Source of the DNA: Cristatella mucedo
Lineage: Eukaryota; Bryozoa; Phylactolaemata; Cristatellidae
DNA length: 64,000 bases
Assembly (NCBI GenBank): GCA_009760855.2
Contig: WPIO01000083.1
Coordinates: 1,690,001-1,754,000 of the forward strand
Reading direction: 5' to 3'
In this document: in pieces, positions 35,001-45,744 of the stretch
How positions within the stretch are numbered: position 1 is the stretch's first letter
Layout: the number at the start of each line of letters is the position of its first letter
Made by a program: the position numbers and the translations under genes
The notes under the pieces: generated by a model
Database searches by the model: none
What the model was told of the DNA's origin: nothing
Seen by the model: the letters and a program-made list of their open reading frames with translations, nothing else

Positions 35001-38000
35001 GTGACCAGCACTTCCCACAGGCTTTATGCACGAAGCAAGCATTATTAACTATAAGGCCTCGTGAATTCTTATTAGATCTGTGATGGGTCTCTGTGTTTCA
35101 GCTAGGTGGTAAACTAGTATATCACCTTCTGATCTGAATGATATTGACCTGCTATCAAAGCTAAGTATAGGCACTGTTATTTTGGAGCAGTTGATATATC
35201 ATCTAAACGGTTTGATAAATCTGTGCATGCTAGATAATCACAAACAGACTACGTAAGAAAGTGATTTCCCAAAATATGATGAGCCCAAAAATGGCTGACC
35301 GTCTGCAGTTGGAGGAACAAGTTACTATGAAGGGGTAAATTAATTTCAGTGTATTATGAGCATCGTTTGCCAGTGCATAGCCACAGTGTTAATGTAAACT
35401 TGGTGAAGCTTAGCACCGGCTGCAAAAAAGGTTTCTCATCTCCGTAGACAACTAATGTTCCACCAAGGTCGTGTTATATCGTGTTATGTCGCAAGTTTAG
35501 ATCCTGGTCGCTAATACAATAGTCAGAGTGGGTCTCCCTCGTTTACTTGAAATCCCTGCACAACAGCAGTTTCACTTTTGACGTTCAGGACATTCTGCGC
35601 ATAGTGCAATAATGCTCACTTCAATGTCAATTACACACAGCTTTACCTATGCTTAGATCTCGCCTGGCCTTCAAGTACATCTTACTTTCTAAACTCCTTT
35701 GCTGCATATATTGCTGACATTCCCACATGGATAGTTGCAAACTTTCTCAAATTGAGTGATGCTAAAACCAACTTGCTAGTCACGGGAGAGCCTAGTTTGA
35801 CTCGGAAATTGGAAAGCTCAATTCTCAAAATTGGCTCTGTCAGGATATCTTTAGTGGAATCTGCACGAAATCTATCCTCTTCCAAAGTGACCTTTCACCA
35901 GACGATCACCTCAGCTTCACAGTCAAGTCAGCCTACTTTCAGCTACACTACATTGCAAAAATTCGGGTCTGCTAAGATAGGGAGGGATACCACACCCAAC
36001 GGTCCATGCATTTGTAACATCCCATCTCGACTTCTGTAACTCACTGCTTGCAGGTCTACCGGCCTGTGCAATCATGCACTTGTAGTTGTTGGAGAACTCT
36101 GCAGCCAGTCTTGTCTGTCGTGAGCGTTGCAGTTGCCACATCATGCCACTTCTTGCCGACCTGTACGGGTTCCCAATCAAGCAGTGTATCGCCTTTAAGG
36201 TTTTGTCACTCACTTTCAGGTCCCTTCATGCTCTGGCTCAGCCTACCCATTGCAACGTCTCCCCAGTCAGGCTATGCTTCATACCACTTGCTCTTCTGAC
36301 TCAAGTCATAAAGCTATGCCTCGAACGAACCTGAAATCCTTTGGAGACTGTGCCTTTAGTTCGTATGTTTGTCAAGCCTGGAATTCACGCCCGACTGACT
36401 TCATGACATTCCCTGAGTTATCGATATTTAAAAAGAAGCACTGTAAGCCAATCCCAAGCCCGTCACACTGACAGACTGCAACAGCTCTCATGCTCCGCCC
36501 CTGAGTCTTAACCCAGGGGTAAGGTGCTCGCTCTTCACAACCCAGGTCGTGGGTTAGAGTCCTGCAGTTCTCACTGCAAGCGGTGATGATAGCCTTTAAG
36601 GCTCTTCTACTGCTGCATAAATGAGGCTGTTGAATCAGCCAATGTTACTCAACGGATTCTGTAACCAGCTTAACAGCTATTCCGGAGTCGAAGCAGGGAT
36701 AGAATCAGACCCAAAACAGCATTCCAATCTAGGCCTGATGCAGTTTAGCCCAGTGGTTAAGGTGCTTGTCTCGACCAAGGTCAATGTGAATGTATTTGAT
36801 GACCGAGGTCGTGGGCTCAAGCCCCGCGGCATATATAAAGCGCTTTAATAGTGATTAAGTTCTCTTAGAGCACTGTGCAAATGAAGTATTTTATAAGATT
36901 TAGGGCAAGAAATTGATTTGGTCAACTAACTTTGGTCGATGATTCAGCAGAAGACGTTCGTGAGGTTTTCACTGTGATATTTGTGTCACTATCGCGCTTC
37001 CAACATTAATCGTCCCCTAGCAATTGGAATTTCAGCATGTCGTACCAGATATATATACACATGCTGTTCATTACCCGTTATTGTGATGCATAAGATTCCG
37101 GAAGAGTGGAAACAACTTTCGATTACCACACAACTGAAGCAGAATTTAACTGTTGGCTGCAAACAGCCAGGTAGTTCATCTCATCTTTTGACATAGTAAA
37201 AGATATTTGTCCTCAGCCATTTTCAAAAAGCATAAATCTTTACCTGCTGGTCGTCCAAAAAATGTGACTGCAGTCGCCTGTCATGGAGTTGGCGCGAGCT
37301 GTTGTGCATCTTCTCGAAAGCAAAGGCTCTGCAGCCATCCTAAATGTGCAATGCCTTGCAAACTTCCGGAACGCCATCCCCTTGCTTACGACCGAGCCCC
37401 CCCCCCCCCACCAGTGACTGAGGCAGCTCCCAGGGTGGCACCGTTTTGCATATTTAAGAACCAATACCTTTTGGCAAAAGCCTTTTCTGGCAGCTTGGGT
37501 GCAGTCGGAAACCATGCTTCATGTTTGTGTGATTTTTAGCCTGTAGCTAACGGGTCTGTGACTGATTAAGAATCACATACCGGTCGATTTGCACATTTCA
37601 TGCAAGGACTGAAGCCATCCTCCTCCTCCCGTTAGTGTCGTCAATCGGTGACTTCTTGAGTGTGTTGGACTTGATGCCAACACAAGGCTCAAAAGCCTGA
37701 CCTTTGCAGGTGTGCTGGGGAACCCTACACTCACGCCCAAGTGTGCGACATTAGAGAGCTAGTATGAAGCCAATAGCTGAAATATTACAAACCGAGTAGC
37801 CCCAAAGGTGGCAGAATTTAAAGATCACAATACCTAACAACACACGGTTTCTCACAGTAATAAAGCAGCCAGTACAAGTATTCAGTTTTGACTATGTCTC
37901 TCAACGTTCACTGGAGCCCTTGACTGTACTTCGGTATGTGGTCCAAACGGTTCATTTTAAATGGTGAAGCAAGACTTTTTGTATGAAGGGTGTGTGTTGG

Positions 38001-41000
38001 CCTTTATTAAGGGTATTATATTTTTGGCTGATAGTGCTGATTACTTTATTGTTACTGTGGCAAACAATAATCGGCGGTCACCTCTTTGTTGCATTTCTAA
38101 GGCTTAATGTTTGTTACAGAAAAGTACTAGGTAATCAGTTTTTATGATGTAACCAAACTCTGCTTCTAGGACGGAACCTACCTCTAGAATAGCATATACT
38201 AACGTGGGGTTGTTTATGTGTTTCGTGCCTGTTACTTTCGAGTCTATATTTTCGAGGATAGTTATTCTGCTGCTTGTAGCTCAGCAGAGTTATTAGCACT
38301 ATAGAACAAGTTTCCTGTTACTTGGATGTATTAATCAACAGCTCGAGATTGCCTGGATCGCCTAATACATGGCATGTTCTTATTTGGCACGTGACTAAAA
38401 ATCAACCGGAATACGACGATGCTGGCCCTGTGAAACTACCAATTCCTTTAAGGTTGGCTTCCCCAAAGTGATAGCGGCATGTGCTGTTACTTGCCCGTTG
38501 AGAAATAATGAGAATGATTTACTATTATATTTTTAGCTGTTGAAGCTTGCACGAAAGATCCTAGGGAAAACTTTATTTAGGAAGCTAATGAATGCATCAT
38601 TTTACGGACATTTCGTGGCTGGAGAAGACCTGGCTACAGTGAAACCCGTCGTGCAAAGAAATCTTCAATATGGAGTAAAGGCTATTCTTGACTACAGTGT
38701 GGAAGATGATCTGAGTGAGGCAGCAGCAACACAGGCTGAAATGAAGTAAGAATCCTGGAAATTTCATTTTGCCTTCATAATGAGGTACCGAAACTGCTGT
38801 AGCTGGCAGGTTCCTGCAGCACAGATTAATTTGAGGGATGAGACTATTACCGAATGAGTGCATGTGCCGCTGCAGCTAAAAAAAATACTAGCTGATTTAA
38901 CAGCCTCTTTTGTATAGCGACAGAAGTGCCTTAACGGCTATCACCACCGCTTGCAGTGGCAATAAAGGATTGCCCACTGCAGGATTCGAACCCATGACCT
39001 CGGGACTGAGGTCGTGAAAAGCAACCGCCTTACCTAGCGTGCCATCACGGCTAGAGTGGTTGTACTTTCCGAATGTTAAGGGGGTGGTGCTGTTTCACAA
39101 TGAACATTATGCTGACTTTTTGTATGCCGGACCATGCATGGTCCGGCATACAAAATACTTCTTTCAGCTCGTGGGAACGGTTCATTAAGTTTTCCAGTTC
39201 CTCGTTAAGGATGAATGTTACGAAAATACTTATACAATTTTTCTGACAATCGAGTGTTTGTTTAGGGTGCCTTTCGAAAGACAAATATGTTAGGAATGGG
39301 ATCGGAACTTCTGACGACTTCGGTGTGTAATAGAAAAATTGGTTATGCAAACCACGTCTAACCCTGATGTAAACCGGAAGCAACATATCTCAAAATAAGA
39401 AATTTACCGATCTCAGCATTATATTCGACTTGTATCCCAACGTGTCGAACCTTGGTAGATCGAGGTACATGCGTGAAGCTTGTTGAGGTGCATTCTTGTG
39501 ACTTGTATACAGCTTCATTTCCAGTGTAGGTTTTTGCCTTGCAAAATTCATAACTCGGCTAATACTTCACCTATCAGAGTGAAACTTGAAGTTTGAGTTC
39601 AGCTCTGCTTGTTTTACGTGATTCTAAAGAAATTCTGATTTCGGTTGGACACATTTTGCTGTATATGTCATCAGACGTCCTGGAGCTTTATTTTCCATAA
39701 TGCATGTACAGCAAAATATATCCAACTAAACAATGCCGAATTTTTCTAAACAGTGTCAGTCAGTCACTGCTCTTCCTCTTTTTCTTTGTCACTGGATTGA
39801 TCTAACATAGATTGATGTTAGTTGAACTATTCTAAGAACCGAAATTGTATGGCAAAATTGTATAGTAACTGTAGTGTAGAACCTCAGTGGTGTGAATAGT
39901 GTACTGGTCACATTGCACATTACAATTGTCTTGAATGGATTATTCCAACAATTGATGTTCATGCTTGTGATGGTTATGTGCCTTTTGTAACTATGTCAAG
40001 CCTTGCCCCTGCTAATGCTGCAACTAATGCTGTCCCATACATTACGACCAGTTGCTTCATTCTTATAGTAATAATAATAATAATAATAATAATGCACCTG
40101 ATAAAGCACCCTCAGAGAACTCAATCTCTTTCTAGGCGCTTTACATTTGCTGCAAAGGAATTCTTGCTGCAAGCCAGTGGATCTAGGCTCTTCAGGCTGT
40201 GTAAAAACAAGTTGTGGTGTCGACAGGCGCTTGGCAAACCTTTCACCAAGTACAGTAGCAGCCTCCTGCTTAAGTACGAACCCGTTTAAGTACGCATCTC
40301 GGTTAAGTAGCCATCCCGGTTAAGTATACATCCGGGTTATGTACGCATATTTCTCCCTAAAATTCTGGGTTCAAGATTTATTAGTTAAGCATGTCATGAA
40401 TCGTGATTTGGTGCAGGCTTTGAAGTTTTTGCGTTTGGCTTTGATGGAGACCGCCCGGATCTTGCTCTGAAATGATTTAAACGATTTCTTAAGATCGTTG
40501 AATGTATCGTCAGCTTCAGTTTGAACTTCAGAGCAGAGTAGCTGATCCTCGATGTCGAGAACCTGGTTATAAAGGGACTCGAACCCCTGAAATACAACCC
40601 CACTTTCTAAACCGCCATTGAGATCTTGAGGATTAACGTCGTCGTCATCATCATCCATTGCACTTATAACAATCTTCATCGACTCCAAAAGCTCGTCAAC
40701 ATCTTCCAATACCGCAGCAACATATTCATCGTTGTTCTTGTCATGAATGTGAACGAAGTCTTCTAGTTCTGATGAAGCAGTAGATTAATTCAACGTTTCG
40801 AAAGCCTTCGCAATTTCAGTGCCCAAATCTTCAACATTGCTATCAGCCTCCAGTTCTGGTTCTAAAGTCGTTAGTTCGGCCTTGATGAAATCATTTTCTA
40901 TTGAGCTTGGCAAAACAGATTCCCAGGCTTCTTTCACATAACTTGCAGCATTGAGCAGGTGCACTGGGTTCCTGTAAAAGACCCCTGCAGCACCTTGTCG

Positions 41001-44000
41001 AAATCTTTGCCCCTGGTCTTTCGACTTTTCGTCTCCTCGTCCTTGAGATATAATATGAGTTTGGCTTTTTTAGAACTTCGATTATTCCCATGTCACAAGT
41101 CTGTTTCCAGCTTGCATAATTCGAGGAAAGAAAGCAATTCAAATGTAAAGCGCCTAGAAAGAGATTGAGTTCTCTGAGGGGACTTTATCAAGTGCATCAT
41201 TATTATTATTATATATTATTAATTCGAATATTGTCGTGTTCGAAGGCTTCGAAATGTCCCAGAGCGTTGTCCATGAGCAATAGAACTCGACGTCCTGTTG
41301 GTTTTTTTCCACTTCTGGAAAAAACACCTGATTGGACCGCTTCCAACAGGTTCCAACATCTATCCAAGCTTTTGCTTGATTGAAATAAGGCGCTGGCCAA
41401 TCTCGGTCCTTAATACAAGCTGGTTCTCTGTGTTTTCCGATCAAAGCAAAAGGAATTTTATGAGTTCAGGTTGCATTGGCCTAAACAATCAGAGAAACAC
41501 ACACGATCTTTTGCCTTCTTTTTGCCTCTAGTGGTTGAAATATCCTCGTCTGGCATAAGAGAACTATCTCTTGGAAGCAATCAAAAAACAAACCGGTCTT
41601 GTCCATGTTGTAGACATTTTCGAGGTCATATTGCACGATAATCGTGTAAAAGTTTTCTAAAGCAGCTAACAATTCCAGATCGTTCGTGTTGACTTCTGCC
41701 CCCTCTCCGTGAAGAATTTTCTGCAATCCATGCTGAGCTCTGAGTCGACTTAACCATTGCCAAGATGCCTTAAAATCTTATTCCGGAATTGGGAGGCTGG
41801 AAGCAATGCTTTTCACTTTGGCTATGGCACGTTCTCCCAAATCTTTCCGATGGCGCCTTCACTAATATCGTACTACCGCCGCTATGGCCTTCTTACTGGG
41901 AGCAGACGCTTTGCTTAACTTCGAGATGATTTCGCAGCGTTGAGACTCATTGAGGTGCTTGCCGTTTGGTTTCTTTGACATCGTAGCAAAATCGAAGCTG
42001 TAAGGAACGAGACAGGTTTAAGGAACGAGACATGTAAATCAAAGGACAGACAGAAAGCGGAAATAGGGAAACGCGAGGCAAATCAATAACAAGCAACATA
42101 CAGATGTTGAATGAATCCGTCAGATCGTGTGTGCGTGTCACAATACACACCGGGCTGCCCGGTACAAGCAACCGCTCCGGAAAGTGCGTGGCATATAAAA
42201 AAGTACGCACCTACGGGCTAAGTACACACAAACTTTGCAGGTTCAAGTTGCATACGTAAGCAAAGACTACTGTATGAATGAACATCGATTTGTATAGTGC
42301 ATATCGACAAGAATTTTCATACATCCTTTGGTAGCCATTTCAGCACTTGCTAACAGCAACTAGCTCTTGTGTGTGCAGTGCTGCTAACGTCGACAGCCAT
42401 TATACATGCTCTTCCAGATAGCCAGTTCATGCCACGTTCTGTAACTGAGGATAGCATTTGAATCAATGTGAAATTCTCTCTCATGGTAAAAATAAATATT
42501 TTTCTGCAGGAGCTGTGTTCCGGCAGCAGGCCAAGATGAGGTAAAGGAAGACGACAAAGCATTACGAGGTGACTGGTTTGCAAAATCGTGTATTGGCATG
42601 TTTGTTCATACTTGTTTCACCTGCCAAGATTTTGGTCAGGTGATTTTGTGTACTGTCTCGGGGTACTCGAAGTGTCCGCGATAAGGCGCAGCTTGAAAAG
42701 TTTTGGAGGCATTTTGGGGGTGTAATTGGCATCTCGTCCCAAATATATGTTATCAAATCTTCCAAAAGCCTGACTGGGTTCTTGAAATCGATTTGCTGCC
42801 TGATAGGGTGCCAATGTGGCTCAGGCAGAAGTGGTGTAATATGGCCGCTACTCCTTTTGACTGCAGATCAGTCAAGCTGCTTAGTTTTGCACTATTTGCA
42901 GACGATTAGGGCAAAGCCGAGAGTTCTGATTAAAGAGAATTGTCACAATCTTGATGCAATGTCACAAATACGTAAACTGGTTTTTCTATTGACTTCTCAT
43001 CTAAGCAGACCCTGATTTGGGCGATGTTCCTTAGCTGAAATTAGGTCGACTTGAGGAAACGAGCTCATCTTGTTGGAATTTTTGGAATAGTGTGCCTAGA
43101 TTATCAGCCGACGTCATGAAAGGGATGTTACTGAAGTTGCTTGCTTTGACTAAATATCTCTTTAGGCCCGATTGGATTTTTTGAGCACTATGAACTGAAG
43201 TACATGTTTTAGTTGCCGTTGGTAGCATTGCTGCCACGTGACGTGTGTCGCCACATCGGTTTATCGTGAAAAAATAAGCAGTGCAGTGTATTAATAATTG
43301 CAGTGTATGTTTTAGCTCCGAAAATCTGCCCTTCCCTATGCACTTTGAACTGACGAACAATCCCTACACAATTTTTCAGAACGTTTCAAGGCACACACAG
43401 AGTTTGGAGACCGGCGTAAGAATGTTGTGAGTGCGCGAACTTACTTCTATGAAGGTGAAGAGCAATGTGAGCGCAATCTAGACACGTTCAAGCGATGCAT
43501 AGACGTTGTTGCTGAGGCAACCAATCAGACGGGCTTTACTGCTATCAAGCTGACAGCACTTGGCAGGCCACAGCTATTGGTTAGTGACCGAGTTTGCAAT
43601 GTTTTCGCTTGTCTGCCAAGACTGCAGCTGCCGTGGTCGTGCATGCATCAGGAAATGTGAACAACCGAATTTTCAAATGCAGCTCCAAATGTCTCATGTG
43701 CTGGTGCACATGAAGAAGATGTTTGATAATTTCACGGCTGAGGAGACGACTTCAGCCCTCAGGCGCATCCGTCAGGATCAGCTACTGGAAAAGATATCTG
43801 GCCTGGGCCTGCCTATGTCGAGGGATGAATCCAAAGAATGGTTTACCTGGCTAGATGCCTCCAGCAAAGGGTCAGTCTCCGAGTGCCTTGCATGATTTCC
43901 TATTACCCTACTCACACTGTTCTTTCCGAGCAGCCGTGTACAGCAGATCATTGCTGGCACTGCTACTTACTAGTGCTGGATCTATCTCAAGCATGGATAG

Positions 44001-45669
44001 AGACGCATCGCTGCAAGGTGTCCAGCAAGGATGCTTCGTGTTTATGCGGTTATTTTGATGGTTGTTTACACTTTCTGAAACTATTAGGATGCACCATTTG
44101 GTATCTGACTGTCTTAAAAAAAGTACTAGCTGATTGGACAGCCTCCTTTTGTATAGCGATAGAAGAGCCTTTACGGCTATCACCATGCTTGCAGCATCGA
44201 TAAAGGATCGCCCACCACAGAATTCGAACCCACGATCTCGGGGCCGAGGTCCTGAAAAGCAACCACATTACCTAGTGAGCCATCACAGCTCTTCTGACAC
44301 GTCTCCTTTGTTATTCCAGAGAGATTGACCTATATGATTGGAGTAATCTACTTCGGCCCAACCACTCCTTACAGAAGCTGTTTTACGTGCCTAACTTGAG
44401 AGTAAGTTTGCCTAGCAGCTGCTGGAAACTTGCTATGTTACTAAGTTTTTATTGGGGGAATAAGTCATGTGAATGCATTTGTTAGCTTCTGTGAAATCTC
44501 AAATCCGTGTTTATGCTATGTTGCTAAGTTTTTTGTTGGGGAAATAAGTCATGTGAATGCATTTGTAGCTTCTGTGAAATCTCAAATCTGTGTTTATGTG
44601 ACAAATCGCAGATTAGACCATCGAAGAATCGTCGAGGTGCTCTTGTTTCTAGGGGGTGGAATAAATGCAGTCCGGAGAGTGAAGGGTAAGAATTCACGGC
44701 GGCGTTTAGAGGAGTGTTCCTACCCCTTCACAATGAGTAGAGAAATCTGCTGATAGGGTTGACCCTGCTGTGCCTTTACGACCTTTTTAAAGTATGACCT
44801 TGGACTTAAAAGGCCACCTTAAGGATCAAAGACAGCAAGCTGCCACTGGCGAGATTATCTGAGCAGCAACCATAGGAATCATATGATAGTGACGATTGAT
44901 TGCAACTAGCTTAAAATCTGATGAAGAGTCCCGATCCTTATGCATGAATTAAGAAAGTCGGTTCCACCCCATGCAGAACGAAAATGCATATTGGAAGTTT
45001 TCTTGACATGTAGGTACTGTTATATTAATGTGGCTGGACCTCAGTTGCCGGATGTACGTAATACTGAACATCCTTAAGGGATAATATGGTGCTTATATCC
45101 AAGCTTTGGTCACTCTGTTAATGAATGGCATCACACTTAGTGCTGTCTAATCGCTCCATTGTTCTAACTTCAGTAGGCGCTGAGCTTTTTTGCCGACATT
45201 GGAAACCATGATAAGTCAGTACAGTTGGGTGACTTTGTAGCTGTGACTTTTTACTTTGACTTCACATTTGGCCTTTTAGCTTTAACTGGCAACTAGTCTC
45301 AACTGCCTGTGTCTGGTATTCTAGCCCTCATATCTGATTCTTTTTTATCAGCTGACTCATACCTCATACAGTCTTGTTTTGTAGACATGGAACCACAATT
45401 TAGCGATTAGAGTCTGTAGGGTTGCTTTTGAAACTGCAACCAGCTTAATAATGCCTCCAAGTTTTCTTATCATTTGTCTCCTAATTGTCGATGCTCAAAC
45501 TTCAGCTTTATGTATTTATCATGTTGTTTTGTCCAAGTGGGCGGGTGTCATGAGGCAGGTATGCCCGTGTTCTTAGTTTAAGCTCACGAAGACTGCGATC
45601 GGTGCTTTATGTAGTGCATAGCTGGTTGCTTCCTCATTTTTGAAGATGGGTTTGATCCCCGTTCATCTA

Positions 45670-45744
<75 letters not shown>

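Larger units (their letters stand above)
40253..42272 (-). mobile_element. pogo/Tigger DNA transposon, inactive
   Basis: A 2.02 kb element bounded by TA duplications (40251-40252 and 42273-42274). Both ends begin CAGTAG: left CAGTAGCAGCCTCCTGCTTA, right (reversed) CAGTAGTCTTTGCTTACGTA. These CAGT-type ends with TA targets are typical of the pogo branch of Tc1/mariner. Inside the left end are five tandem 17 bp units of the TTAAGTACGCATCCCGG type (40269-40353). The broken transposase reads on the minus strand. A LINE tail is nested at 41132-41222. It lies in gene B intron 2. Confidence 0.85.
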
